A stretch of DNA of 35,369 bases from JBBSOW01 sp038259365 (GCA_038259365.1 JBBSOW010000026.1:1-35369), one strand, 5' to 3'; shown: positions 23,528 to 32,290, counted from the first letter of the stretch. The notes: generated from the letters alone by a model not told the origin. Numbers and translations are program-made.

Positions 23528-24463
23528 CTAAAGCTTGGATCGCGGGCTCGGCGAACCGGCCTCGCTACCCGAGGGGGTCGGCTCGGCGCTGCCCGGGCTC
23601 TCGCTGGGAGAGGCCGAACCCGGCGCCGACGGTGAACCCGACTGTGGAGAGGGGGATCCCGATTGCGGCGATGGCGATCCCTCCTGCGGTGAGGAGGACT
23701 GCTCGCTGGGGGGCGGGGGAGACACGGGGGGTAGGTTGCGGAACACCAAGATGGCGATGAGGACGGCAAGGGCTGCGAAAATAAGGGTCAACAGCCAGGC
23801 GATGAAGATGGACAGCCAGCCGGCCCGATCGGTTCGACCCGGCCACGGCAACGGCCACATCCGCGCGAGACCGGGTTGCACCCGATTGATCCAGTAGTGC
23901 TCGTAGTCCGGCCCGCTGGGCGAGCCCTGGGGTGGGAGCATCGACAGTTGGACTTCGTCCAGCAGGTGGACGGAGATCGCGTCGGCGTCGAACCCCCGAT
24001 CCCGATGCAGGGCCACCCAGGGAGCACTGGCGGCGCCATCGGGTGAGGGCGGCGCGCCTTCGGTGCCGCGGAATCTCTTGGCCAGTCGGCCGGCGTCTTG
24101 GCCCTTACCTCCGCGGGCGATCACGGCGTCGAGATGAAGCTTGTTGACGAGCCCGGAGAACCGGTCGCGAGCGGCCGCGTCTTCGGCGGCGCCCTGAGAG
24201 AGCAACACCAACAGCACCGGGGTCTCGCCCTCGCCGGCCGTTTGCTCCTGCTCGTGGGCCAGGTAGACCACGCCGGACGCCCGTGTGGTGAGGCGGGCGT
24301 CGAGCCAAAACCGGTCGATGCGGGCCATGTCCTGGGCAACGAGGGGGTAGGCCCGCCTGGGACTGGCCTGGGGTGTTGGGACCGTGGTCTCATCCGCATC
24401 GGGGTGGGGGGCGGCCGCAGGCGTGGGGTTGTCCCCGCCATCGAACGGCCGCTCGGAAGACAT
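23528..24463 (-). CDS. Membrane protein with Ser/Pro-rich tail
   Basis: The 311-aa product has a disordered start, a soluble domain of about 150 residues (DMARIDRFWLDARLTTRASG, VVYLAHEQEQ, LLVLLSQGAAEDAAARDRFSG), then one strong helix (LSIFIAWLLTLIFAALAVLIAILVF region) and a tail. The tail is a low-complexity Ser/Pro/Gly tract with SPSPQSG repeats, probably on the outer face as a spacer through the wall. No family name can be given. ATG 24463 is chosen because GAGG lies a few bases upstream; a frame extension to 24520 has no such support. It is co-transcribed with the GT87 gene and diverges from the MoxR operon. Two GGTTGGCAC direct repeats (24481, 24510) lie in its upstream region. Confidence 0.7.
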   Translation of the reverse strand: MSSERPFDGGDNPTPAAAPHPDADETTVPTPQASPRRAYPLVAQDMARIDRFWLDARLTTRASGVVYLAHEQEQTAGEGETPVLLVLLSQGAAEDAAARDRFSGLVNKLHLDAVIARGGKGQDAGRLAKRFRGTEGAPPSPDGAASAPWVALHRDRGFDADAISVHLLDEVQLSMLPPQGSPSGPDYEHYWINRVQPGLARMWPLPWPGRTDRAGWLSIFIAWLLTLIFAALAVLIAILVFRNLPPVSPPPPSEQSSSPQEGSPSPQSGSPSPQSGSPSAPGSASPSESPGSAEPTPSGSEAGSPSPRSKL

Positions 24464-24707
24464 CGATCCTCGTTTCACCTGGTTGGCACTAAACGGCGCT
24501 AAGCCTAACGGTTGGCACAAAGTGGTGTGACCTTCGACGTGAGGGCCCGAGCAGCGAAACCACCCGCGTCGATGGACTAGGGTCTGTTTGCCTCATCTGT
24601 CAGAATGGCAAGGATCATCGGTGCGACGGGAGCTCTCGTGCGCCGCTGTTGGTCAGCGACCAACCGTCGAAGACGTGATGATGACGCCAGCTATCAGGAG
24701 ATTCTGA

Positions 24708-25817
24708 GTGAGCAACCCGGCACACCAGCAGTTCGGCAATGCCTCACCCGGACAGCCGTCTGCCAACAGCGACCTCAACACCGCCAACCAGGCGAACGCC
24801 GAAGCGGCCCGCCTGCTGGGCCAAGCCATTGCGCAGGTGCAGCGCGTCATCGTCGGGCAAGAGCACATGGTGCAGCAGTTGATGGTTGGCCTGCTGGCCC
24901 GCGGTCACATCCTGCTCGAGGGCGTGCCGGGCGTGGCGAAGACGCTCGCCGTCCGGAGCTTCGCGACCGTGGTGGGCGGTGACTTCTCCCGGGTCCAGTT
25001 CACCCCGGATCTGGTGCCCTCCGACATTGTCGGCACGCGGATCTACAAGGCCAGCCAGGAAGGCTTCGACGTCGAGCTCGGGCCGGTCTTTGTGAACTTC
25101 GTCCTCGCCGACGAGATCAACCGCGCGCCCGCGAAGGTGCAGTCGGCGATGCTGGAACTGATGGCGGAAAAGCAGGTTTCCATCGGCGGCAAGACCTACC
25201 CGGCGCCGAAGCCCTTCATCGTCATCGCCACCCAGAACCCGGTGGAATCCGAGGGGGTCTACCCGCTGCCTGAAGCCCAGCGGGATCGCTTCCTGCTCAA
25301 GGTGGACGTGCCCTACCCGCGCGGCAACGAGGAGTTCGAGATCCTGCGTCGGATGAGCGTGGACGCACCGGAGGCCGATCGCGTGCTCGATCCCGAGACC
25401 GTACTCCGCCTGCAGCGCCAGGCCCAGGAGGTGTTCGTGCACAACCTCGTGGCCGAGTACATCGTGCGGCTCGTGTTGGCCACCCGAACCCCGGCCGAGT
25501 TCGGTCTGCCGGATCTGGAGTCGGTCATTCAGATCGGGTGTAGCCCGCGCGCCACCCTCGGCCTAGTGGCTGCCGCCCGGGCGCTGGCGCTGATCCACGG
25601 CCGCGACTACGTGCTTCCCACCGACGTGCAGGCCGTGGCCCGGGACGTGATGTCGCACCGGCTGACGCTCGGCTTCGACGCCGTGGCCGACAACATCGAG
25701 CCCAGCCAGGTCATCGAGCGCATCGTCGCCATGGTGCCCCCGCCGACGCCGGTCTGGAATCAAGAGAACCGCGAGGCCAGCCACCAGCAGCATCGCTACC
25801 AGCCCGACTACAACTGA
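24708..25817 (+). CDS. MoxR-family AAA+ ATPase
   Basis: The 369-aa product has a disordered Asn/Gln-rich N-terminus (1-35). The AAA+ module follows with Walker A (LEGVPGVAKT), Walker B (VLADEINRAP), sensor 1 (IATQNPVESEG), the arginine finger region (LPEAQRDRFLLK), sensor 2 and a lid domain with the family's SPRATLGLVAAARALAL. MoxR proteins act as chaperones that remodel partner complexes together with VWA proteins. GTG 24708 has AGGAG eight bases upstream. It heads an operon with DUF58 and two VWA genes. Confidence 0.92.
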   Translation: MSNPAHQQFGNASPGQPSANSDLNTANQANAEAARLLGQAIAQVQRVIVGQEHMVQQLMVGLLARGHILLEGVPGVAKTLAVRSFATVVGGDFSRVQFTPDLVPSDIVGTRIYKASQEGFDVELGPVFVNFVLADEINRAPAKVQSAMLELMAEKQVSIGGKTYPAPKPFIVIATQNPVESEGVYPLPEAQRDRFLLKVDVPYPRGNEEFEILRRMSVDAPEADRVLDPETVLRLQRQAQEVFVHNLVAEYIVRLVLATRTPAEFGLPDLESVIQIGCSPRATLGLVAAARALALIHGRDYVLPTDVQAVARDVMSHRLTLGFDAVADNIEPSQVIERIVAMVPPPTPVWNQENREASHQQHRYQPDYN

Positions 25818-25828
25818 GCCGGCCGAGT

Positions 25829-27013
25829 TTGTCGAATACCGCGAACGTCCCGCCCCCGGCCAGCTACCCTGGCGGCCCGCCGGGCGGTTATCCCCCGGGC
25901 GGTTATCCGCCGGGTGGCTATCCGGGCGGGAACGCGCCGTCCTTTCCGCCGCCCTCGGGGCCCCCGGCTTCGGTTCGGCCGCCCGCCCCGGCCGTGGCGG
26001 CGCCCGACAAGGCCGCGTCGGTCGTCGGCGTGCCGACCGGGGCAACCGTTCCGCTCAACAAGCTGGCCCCGGAGGCCGCCCTGCGTCGCCTCGAGCTGAC
26101 GATCGTGCGTCGGCTGGAGGGTTTCCTGCAGGGCGATCACCTGGGTCTCTTGCCCGGACCGGGCACGGACAGCAACGATGCGCGGCTCTATCGCGCGGGC
26201 GAGGACGATGTCCGCAAGATCGATTGGGCCGTGACCGCGCGCACCACCCAGCCGCACGTGCGCGACACCATGGCCGATCGGGAACTCGAGGTGTGGGGGC
26301 TGCTCGACGTCACCCCGTCGATGAACTGGGGAACTGAGGGCGTCACCAAGCGGGATCTCGGCATCGCCGCCATCGCCACCATCGGTTTCCTGAGCCAGAA
26401 GATGGGGGATCGCTTCGGCGGGATGATCATGCGCCCGGATTCGATTCGCCGGCTGCCCGCCCGCAGCGGACGAACCGCCCTCTACGGGCTGTTGAGCCGC
26501 ATGCTGGCCGAACCTATCGTGCCCGATCACGCCACCGGCGGCATGACTTTGACGAAGGGCGTCGAGGAGTTGTCCCGGAGCCAGCGCCGTCGCGGACTGC
26601 GAGTCGTGGTCTCGGATTTCTTGATCCCGGGCGATCACGAGCTGGACCCGAGCGTCGAGCCCGAGTGGGAGCGTTCCATGCGTCGGCTCGCGGTGCGCAA
26701 TCAGGTGCTGGCCATCGAGGTCGTGGATCGCCGCGAGGTGGAGTTTCCCGACGTGGGGGACATGCTGATTCGCGACCCGGAGACCGACTTCGAGCGCTAC
26801 GTTAACACCGGCGACCCCGGGGCCCGGCAACGCATGAACGCCGCCAGCGCTGCGCAACGGGAACGAATTCGCATCTCGCTTCGTCGGGCTGGCGTGGGTC
26901 ACATCCAGTTACGCACCGATCGGGATTGGGTGCAAGACATCGCCCGCTTCGTGCTCGCCTACCGCCGGGTGGCCAGCATGCTGCACGCCCCGCCGCAGGG
27001 GGTGGCGCGGTGA
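25829..27013 (+). CDS. DUF58 protein with Pro/Gly/Tyr-repeat N-terminus
   Basis: The 394-aa product has an N-terminal low-complexity region (residues 10-60) with PPGGYPPGGYPGG repeats. The DUF58 core follows (YRAGEDDVRKIDWAVTARTT, ELEVWGLLDVTPSMNWG), in which the VWA-like DxTxS motif is altered but recognisable, and then RRGLRVVVSDFL. DUF58 proteins are the usual partners of MoxR. Most DUF58 proteins have N-terminal membrane helices; this one has a disordered repeat instead and may be cytoplasmic. The start is TTG 25829, 11 bp after the MoxR stop, with weak ribosome binding sequence. It overlaps the next gene (GTGA). Confidence 0.88.
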   Translation: MSNTANVPPPASYPGGPPGGYPPGGYPPGGYPGGNAPSFPPPSGPPASVRPPAPAVAAPDKAASVVGVPTGATVPLNKLAPEAALRRLELTIVRRLEGFLQGDHLGLLPGPGTDSNDARLYRAGEDDVRKIDWAVTARTTQPHVRDTMADRELEVWGLLDVTPSMNWGTEGVTKRDLGIAAIATIGFLSQKMGDRFGGMIMRPDSIRRLPARSGRTALYGLLSRMLAEPIVPDHATGGMTLTKGVEELSRSQRRRGLRVVVSDFLIPGDHELDPSVEPEWERSMRRLAVRNQVLAIEVVDRREVEFPDVGDMLIRDPETDFERYVNTGDPGARQRMNAASAAQRERIRISLRRAGVGHIQLRTDRDWVQDIARFVLAYRRVASMLHAPPQGVAR

Positions 27014-27981
27014 GCTTCCTCATCCCCGAAGGCTTCGAGGCCGGCGGCCGGCTATGGCTGCTGCTGTTGATCCCGCTGATCGTGGGCCTCTACGTTTTCG
27101 CCATGACGCGCAAAGACCGTCGCGGCATGCGCTTCACCAACACCTCCATGCTCGGCGCGGTGATCCCCAAGCAGTCGCCGTGGCGGCGCCACCTTTCGCT
27201 GGCGCTGTCCTTGCTCAGCCTCATCACCTTGACGATGGCCTTCGCCCGCCCGACCCAGCAGGTCGACGTGCCGCGCGAGCGGGCCACCATCGTGGTGGTT
27301 CTGGACGTTTCGCTCTCGATGAAGGCCGTGGACGTGAAGCCGTCGCGCTTCGAGGCGGCCCAGACGGCGGCGGCGGAGTTCGTCTTGTCCCTGCCCGAGA
27401 AGTACAACGTCTCGCTGGTCTCGCTCTCGGGCAACCCGCGCGTCGTGGTTCCCCCCACCCTGGACCATCAGCTCGTGGCCCGCTCGGTGCAGACCCTCAA
27501 GCTCGAGGAGTCGACCGCGATAGGGGAGGGGCTCGCTGCGGCCATGCAGGCGCTCGCGCAGGCGCCGGCCGACAAGAAGGATCCGCGGTCGGTGGCGCCG
27601 GGGGCCATCGTGTTGCTGTCCGACGGTGAGAACACCGCCGGCCGGGCCCCGCAGCAGGTGGCGCAGGAGGTCGCGGACGCGAAGGTGCCGATCTACACCA
27701 TCGCCTACGGCACCGAGAACGGGTTCGTCGACGTGGATAAAAAGCGCGAACTCGTGCCCCCCGACAGGCAGACCATGAAGGATCTCGCCCGAATAACGCG
27801 GGGACAATATTTCGACGCCGACAACGCCGAGGAGCTCAAGGTGGTCTACTCCAAGATCGGATCCGAGGTGGGCGTCGAGAAGGCGACCCGCCAGGTGACC
27901 GCCCGGTACGCCGGCTTCGGTCTGGTGTTCGCCGTCCTGGCCGCCGTCGGCGCCATCCTGTTGGGATCGAGGCGGGCATGA
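27010..27981 (+). CDS. VWA-domain membrane protein (BatA-like), first copy
   Basis: The 323-aa product has two N-terminal membrane helices (LWLLLLIPLIVGLYVFA; LSLALSLLSLITLTMAFA). A von Willebrand A domain follows with a full metal site: DVSLSM, the Thr in ESTAIGEGL, and the Asp in LLSDGENTAG. A last membrane helix lies at the C-terminus. The domain sits outside the cytoplasm between helices 2 and 3 and probably binds protein ligands in the MoxR complex. The GTG start at 27010 overlaps the TGA of the DUF58 gene, so translation is coupled. It is a paralogue of the next gene. Confidence 0.9.
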   Translation: MSFLIPEGFEAGGRLWLLLLIPLIVGLYVFAMTRKDRRGMRFTNTSMLGAVIPKQSPWRRHLSLALSLLSLITLTMAFARPTQQVDVPRERATIVVVLDVSLSMKAVDVKPSRFEAAQTAAAEFVLSLPEKYNVSLVSLSGNPRVVVPPTLDHQLVARSVQTLKLEESTAIGEGLAAAMQALAQAPADKKDPRSVAPGAIVLLSDGENTAGRAPQQVAQEVADAKVPIYTIAYGTENGFVDVDKKRELVPPDRQTMKDLARITRGQYFDADNAEELKVVYSKIGSEVGVEKATRQVTARYAGFGLVFAVLAAVGAILLGSRRA

Positions 27982-28952
27982 TGGCACTGCTTGCCCCGCT
28001 GGCGCTGATCGAGTTCCTGGAGCCGCAGCGGCTCTGGTTCGTCATCTTGATTCCGGTCCTGGTGATCAGTTACGTGTTGTTGAATCGTCGGCGCGGGGCC
28101 AGCAAGAACCGCACCGATGCCCTGAGCCTGATGTTGCCCAAGCAGCGCGGCTGGGTGCGCCACGCCGCGGTGGGGTTGGCGATCATGAGCCTGGCCACGT
28201 TGACGATCGCCTACGCCAAGCCGAAGCAGACCGTGCTCGTGCCCCGGGAGCGGGCGACCCTGGTCGTCGCCATCGACACCTCGCTGTCGATGCAGGCGCA
28301 GGACGTCGATCCCACCCGGTTGGCGGCCGCGCAGACGGCCGCGAAGGAGTTCGTGCAGACGCTGCCGCCCAAGTACAATGTGGCGTTGGTGTCCTTCGCT
28401 GGCACCGCCGCCACGGTGGTGCCACCGACCACCGACCGGGGTCCGGTGATCGCCGGCATCGACAATCTGACGCTGCAACCCTCCACCGCGATCGGTGAGG
28501 GGATCTACACCTCGCTGGCGACCCTGGCCCAAACCCCTCCCGATCCCGACGATCCCGGCAAGCTGCCGCCCGCCCGCATCGTCTTGCTGTCCGACGGCAA
28601 GACGACGATCGGGCGCCCCGCGTCGAAGGCGGCCCAGGAGGCGAAGGATCAAAACGTCCCGATCTACACGATCGCCTACGGCACGCTGACCGGTTACGTC
28701 GAGATCCGCGGCCGCCGCGAACCGGTGCCGGTCGACAAGGCGGAGCTGGACAACGTCGCCAAGGTCTCGGGCGGGGAGGCCTACTCCGCCGCCTCGGCCG
28801 GTGAGCTGAAGAACGTGTACAAGGACATCGGCTCTTCGGTGGGCAAGGAACGCGTCGATCAGGAGGTCACCTCCCGATACGCCGGCGCGGGTCTGGCCCT
28901 CGCCGTCCTCGCCGCCCTTGGCGTGGCCTCCATCGCCGCCCGCTGGCCCTAG
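27978..28952 (+). CDS. VWA-domain membrane protein (BatA-like), second copy
   Basis: The 324-aa product shares the plan of the preceding protein: two N-terminal helices, VWA domain with DTSLSM, PSTAIGEGI and LLSDGKTTIG, and a C-terminal helix. Many stretches correspond (VPRERATLVV, IPIYTIAYGT-like, TSRYAGAGLALAVLAALG), so it arose by tandem duplication, though the two have diverged well. The ATG overlaps the previous stop by four bases. It ends the operon. Confidence 0.9.
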   Translation: MMALLAPLALIEFLEPQRLWFVILIPVLVISYVLLNRRRGASKNRTDALSLMLPKQRGWVRHAAVGLAIMSLATLTIAYAKPKQTVLVPRERATLVVAIDTSLSMQAQDVDPTRLAAAQTAAKEFVQTLPPKYNVALVSFAGTAATVVPPTTDRGPVIAGIDNLTLQPSTAIGEGIYTSLATLAQTPPDPDDPGKLPPARIVLLSDGKTTIGRPASKAAQEAKDQNVPIYTIAYGTLTGYVEIRGRREPVPVDKAELDNVAKVSGGEAYSAASAGELKNVYKDIGSSVGKERVDQEVTSRYAGAGLALAVLAALGVASIAARWP

Positions 28953-28959
28953 GCCGTCC

Positions 28960-28974
28960 GGCCCCCATGGGGCC
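28960..28974 (+). terminator. Hairpin after the MoxR-VWA operon
   Basis: GGCCCC-CAT-GGGGCC forms a perfect 6-bp, all-GC stem eight bases after the last stop codon. No T-run follows, so it may act as a weak or factor-assisted terminator. Confidence 0.45.
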
Positions 28975-29093
28975 AGGTCCCACACTCCGCACGCCAGCGT
29001 GAGATACCTGCTCGGCGAGTGCCTCCGTGCCCGGCCGGTGGACGGGTTTCCCGCTCGGGCCCACCGAACCGTCCAGGTGAGCCTCAACGCATG

Positions 29094-29167
29094 GGTTCCA
29101 ACCTCGGTGCTGGCGAGGGCGTCTGGCATATACGCCAGATAGGCGCTGTAGCCCCGAGGCTGGAACC
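29094..29167. repeat. Nested inverted repeats upstream of the YggS-type gene
   Basis: Outer arms GGTTCCAACCTCGG (29094-29107) and CCGAGGCTGGAACC (29154-29167) pair over 13 of 14 positions. Within the loop, TCTGGC-ATATAC-GCCAGA forms a second perfect 6-bp hairpin. The whole 74-bp structure lies between the MoxR operon and the next gene. It could be a terminator-like RNA element, a protein site or a small mobile-repeat relic. Confidence 0.55.
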
Positions 29168-29169
29168 AT

Positions 29170-29200
29170 GACACCTGGTGTCCAGGGACGCGGCTAGTCT
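29170..29200 (+). promoter_or_regulatory. Palindrome and -10 box before the YggS-type gene
   Basis: GACACC-T-GGTGTC (29170-29182) is a perfect palindrome covering the expected -35 area of a TAGTCT -10 box (29195-29200). Seven bases later is the GTG start at 29208, so the message is probably leaderless and could be controlled by a dimeric repressor at the palindrome. Confidence 0.45.
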
Positions 29201-29207
29201 CGCTGTT

Positions 29208-29918
29208 GTGACCAACGAACTCGCCGAAAGACTGCACGCCATCCAGGATCGGATCGGCCTCGCCTGCGAGGAGGCGGGCCGAGATGCGAGTGAGGTGCGG
29301 CTGCTGGCGGTCTCCAAGACCAAGCCAGCGGCGGATGTCGCCGCGCTCCACGAGCTCGGGCTGACCGATTTCGGGGAGAACAAGGTGCAAGAAGCGGTGG
29401 CGAAGGCGGCCGAGCTGAGTCACCTCGACGGCCTGCGGTGGTCGCTGATCGGGCATTTGCAGAAGAACAAGGCCAAGTTCGTGGCCGAGTTCGCCGCGGA
29501 GTTCCAGGCGCTCGATTCGATCGCGCTGGCCAAGAACCTCGATCGGCGTTTCGAGGCGGTGGGCAGGGCGCTGCCGGTTCTCATCCAGGTGAACTCCTCG
29601 GGCGAGGAGAGCAAGTTCGGCCTCGCCCCCGAGGACGTGCCCGCGTTCGCCCGCGAGCTGAGCGCCACGTCGAGCCTGCTGGTGCGGGGTCTGATGACAC
29701 TGGCGACGAACAGTCAGGACACCGAGGAGGTGGCGAGTTGCTTCGCCCGGATGCGCGAACTGCAAACGCGGTTGCGCGACGACGGCCGCGCTGCGGGGAG
29801 CTACGACGAGCTCTCCATGGGCATGTCGGGGGACTACGAGCTGGCGATCCGGCATGGCGCGACGTGCGTGCGGATCGGGCAGGGGCTCTTCGGTGCCCGA
29901 GATTACCGCTCCGGTTGA
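29208..29918 (+). CDS. YggS/PROSC-family pyridoxal-phosphate homeostasis protein
   Basis: The 236-aa product matches the YggS family from end to end: VRLLAVSKTKPAADV with the PLP-binding Lys, FGENKVQEAVAKA, WSLIGHLQKNKAKF, VLIQVNSSGEESKFG, LVRGLMTLA, and the C-terminal SMGMSGDYELAIRHGATCVRIGQGLFG. These are alanine-racemase-like barrels that bind PLP and balance B6 vitamers and amino-acid pools, without clear enzymatic activity. The GTG at 29208 is used, supported by the leaderless promoter. In many actinobacteria this gene lies near division genes; here it follows the MoxR operon. Confidence 0.92.
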   Translation: MTNELAERLHAIQDRIGLACEEAGRDASEVRLLAVSKTKPAADVAALHELGLTDFGENKVQEAVAKAAELSHLDGLRWSLIGHLQKNKAKFVAEFAAEFQALDSIALAKNLDRRFEAVGRALPVLIQVNSSGEESKFGLAPEDVPAFARELSATSSLLVRGLMTLATNSQDTEEVASCFARMRELQTRLRDDGRAAGSYDELSMGMSGDYELAIRHGATCVRIGQGLFGARDYRSG

Positions 29919-30042
29919 TATCTGGTGGTCTACCTCCCCACCGGGACTGGTGCAGATGTGAAAGGTGAGGCAGAATAGGGCCTGTTCCCACGCGGAGCTG
30001 AGGATGTCGGGGAAGGCAAAACTCAGCCCTAGGAGGAACGCA

Positions 30043-30540
30043 ATGCATTCGACACGAGGTGTTGTCTACATTCACTCCGCGCCGTCCGCGATGTGCCCGC
30101 ACATCGAATGGGCCATCGGCGCGGTCTTTGGCATGCCCGTGTCTCTGCATTGGGTGCCGCAGCCGGTCGAGCGGTCCAGCTACCGGACCGAATATTCCTG
30201 GGCGGGACCCGCGGGCAGCGCGGCGAAGATCGCCAGCGCCCTCAAGGCCTGGAACCGCATCCGCTTCGAGGTCACCGAGGAAGCCACGTCGGGTAGCGAG
30301 GGCGAGCGCTACTGCGTCACCCCGCAGCTCGGGGTTTTCCACGCCGTCACGGGCCTGCACGGCGACGTCATGATTCCCGAGGATCGGATCAAGGCCGCCG
30401 TGGCCGCCGATGTCCTGGGCGGGAAGACCCTGTTGAAGTCCCTCGACGAGCTGCTGGGCAGCGCCTGGGACGAGGAGTTGGAGCCGTTTCGCCACTGCGG
30501 CGATGCCACCTCGGTCCGCTGGCTCCACCAGGTGGTGTAG
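30043..30540 (+). CDS. DUF3145 family protein
   Basis: The 165-aa product begins MHSTRGVVYIHSAPSAMCPH and contains IEWAIGAVFG, VSLHWVPQP, RTEYSWAGPAGSAAKIASAL and a C-terminal region ending SVRWLHQVV, typical of DUF3145, which is restricted to actinobacteria and has no known function. ATG 30043 follows a strong AGGAGG six bases upstream. It converges with the fatty-acid-synthesis operon, with only nine bases between the stops, and is often found near it (recollection). Confidence 0.88.
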   Translation: MHSTRGVVYIHSAPSAMCPHIEWAIGAVFGMPVSLHWVPQPVERSSYRTEYSWAGPAGSAAKIASALKAWNRIRFEVTEEATSGSEGERYCVTPQLGVFHAVTGLHGDVMIPEDRIKAAVAADVLGGKTLLKSLDELLGSAWDEELEPFRHCGDATSVRWLHQVV

Positions 30541-30549
30541 CGCCGAGCC

Positions 30550-31800
30550 TCAGCGGGTGACGTTGGCGTTGGTGACCGCGATGGCGACGTTATGCCCGCC
30601 GAAGCCGAAGGAGTTGTTGAGCGCCGCCAGATCGCCCTCAGCCAGCTCGCGCGCCGAGGTGGCGATGTCGATGCCCAGGTCGGGCTCGCGATCCTCGAGG
30701 TTGATGGTCGGCGGGACGATGCGCTCCCGCAGCGCCAGCACGCTGGCCAGCGTCTCCAGAGCACCGGCGGCGCCCAGCAGGTGACCGGTCATCGACTTGG
30801 TGCCGGTGACGACGACGTCGTCCACCGCCTCGCCGAGCGCGCGGCGAATGGAGGCTGCCTCGGTGAGATCGCCCTGGGGGGTGGAGGTGGCGTGCGCGTT
30901 GATGTGCTTGATGTCGTTCGCGCTCAGCCCCGAATCTTCGAGCGCCTTGATCATCGCGGTGTACTGCCCGGTGCCGCTCGGGTCGGGCTGCACGAGATCG
31001 TGGCCGTCGGCGGAGATGCCGGCGCCGGCCAGCGTCGCGTAGATGCGGGCCCCGCGGGCCTGGGCCGATTCGAGCGTCTCGATGACGAGCAGGGCGGCGC
31101 CCTCGCCCAGGACGAACCCGTCGCGGCCGGTGTCCCAGGGTCGAGAGGCGCGCTGCGGCTCGTCGTTGCGGCGGCTGAGAGCGTGCATGTTGGCGAAGGC
31201 GGCCATGGGGAGGGGGTGGATGACGCCCTCGGCGCCGCCGACCACGACGATGTCGGCGCGGCCGAGGCGGATCATGTCCAGGCCCTGAGCGATGGCCTCG
31301 TTGCCGGAGGCGCAGGCCGACACGGGAGCGTGGACGCCGGCCTTGGCGCCGACGTGCAGGGCGAGGTTGGCGGCCGGGGCGTTCGCCATGAGCATCGGGA
31401 TGGCCCAGGGGCTCACCCGGCGCGGGCCGCGGTCGCGTTGGACGTCCCAGGCGCCGATCAGGGTCTGCAGGCCGCCGATGCCGGTGCCCACGGAGACCCC
31501 GACGCGCTCGGGATCGAGCCCGCTGTCGGCGTCGAAACCGGCGTCGGCCCAGGCCTCCGCGCCGGCGACCATGGCGAGTTGGGTGGAGCGATCCATCTTG
31601 CGGGCCTTGACGCGATCCAACACGCTGGTGGGGTCGACGGCCGCCTCCGCGGCGATCCGGCACGGCAGCCCTTCGGCCCACTCGTGCTCCAGGGTGTCGA
31701 TCCCGGAGCGGCCCTCGCGGAGTCCCTGCCAGGTCGCGGCCACGTCACCGCCGAGGGGACTGGTGGTTCCCAGGCCCGTGATGACGACAGTTCGAGTCAT
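30550..31800 (-). CDS. fabF: Beta-ketoacyl-[ACP] synthase II
   Basis: The 416-aa product has the Cys-His-His triad of elongating ketosynthases: Cys in VSACASGNEA, His in NAHATSTPQGD and His in KSMTGHLLGAAG, with Lys in the same motif. The C-terminal NNSFGFGGHN is the family gate loop. It condenses acyl-ACP with malonyl-ACP. ATG 31800 gives the normal start (MTRTVVITGLGTTSPLG). It is the last gene of the fabD-fabH-acpP-fabF operon, separated from acpP by 143 bp containing a strong hairpin. Confidence 0.95.
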   Translation of the reverse strand: MTRTVVITGLGTTSPLGGDVAATWQGLREGRSGIDTLEHEWAEGLPCRIAAEAAVDPTSVLDRVKARKMDRSTQLAMVAGAEAWADAGFDADSGLDPERVGVSVGTGIGGLQTLIGAWDVQRDRGPRRVSPWAIPMLMANAPAANLALHVGAKAGVHAPVSACASGNEAIAQGLDMIRLGRADIVVVGGAEGVIHPLPMAAFANMHALSRRNDEPQRASRPWDTGRDGFVLGEGAALLVIETLESAQARGARIYATLAGAGISADGHDLVQPDPSGTGQYTAMIKALEDSGLSANDIKHINAHATSTPQGDLTEAASIRRALGEAVDDVVVTGTKSMTGHLLGAAGALETLASVLALRERIVPPTINLEDREPDLGIDIATSARELAEGDLAALNNSFGFGGHNVAIAVTNANVTR

Positions 31801-31867
31801 GGTGGATGCGCTCCAAATCTTCAACGATGGGTGAGGACAGTCTGCCCGGGCCGCGTGCGCCCGTCGT

Positions 31868-31902
31868 CACCCGGGGGCGCAGAAGTGCTGCGCCCCCGGG
31901 TG
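31868..31902 (-). terminator. Perfect 15-bp hairpin between acpP and fabF
   Basis: Arms CACCCGGGGGCGCAG (31868-31882) and CTGCGCCCCCGGGTG (31888-31902) pair perfectly around a five-base loop. It sits within the operon, downstream of acpP, and lacks a T-tract on the minus strand. It probably causes partial termination or protects the acpP message, giving more ACP than FabF (inference). Confidence 0.6.
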
Positions 31903-31943
31903 CGCGCCGGTCGCGTGCAGGTGGAGGCCCGGGCCTCAAGCGG

Positions 31944-32189
31944 TCAGGAAGAAGCGCGCTCGATGTAGGCCACGGCGTCGCCGACGGTCTTGAGGTTCTT
32001 GGACTCCTCGTCGGGAATCTCCACGCCGAACTTCTCCTCGGCGGCGTAGATGATCTCGACCATCGACAGCGAATCGACGTCCAGATCGTCGGTGAACGAC
32101 TTGTCCTGCTGGACATCCTCGACGGGGGTGCCTGCGACCTCGTTGACGATCTCGGCGAGTTGGCTGCGAATCTCTTCGGTGGTTGGCAT
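31944..32189 (-). CDS. acpP: Acyl carrier protein
   Basis: The 81-aa product is a standard ACP: acidic, four helices, with the phosphopantetheine Ser in DLDVDSLSMVEIIYAAEE (Ser about residue 40). An AcpS-type holo-synthase elsewhere would modify it. GGAG lies seven bases before the ATG. It sits between fabH and fabF and carries the growing chain for all enzymes of this operon. Confidence 0.95.
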   Translation of the reverse strand: MPTTEEIRSQLAEIVNEVAGTPVEDVQQDKSFTDDLDVDSLSMVEIIYAAEEKFGVEIPDEESKNLKTVGDAVAYIERASS

Positions 32190-32290
32190 GTGGTGTTTCT
32201 CCTAAGTTGTGAGGCGGGTGGGTCCGCCCCGTGGTGGGTTAGTCGGTTGGGTGGTGAATCGGTGGTGCTACATCCCGAGAAGCGGGAACT

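Noticed and set aside
27846..29855. 669-codon minus-strand frame
   Set aside because: Antisense to the second VWA gene and the YggS-type gene, both with strong family motifs; its sequence is Arg/Gly/His-rich and typical of a shadow frame.
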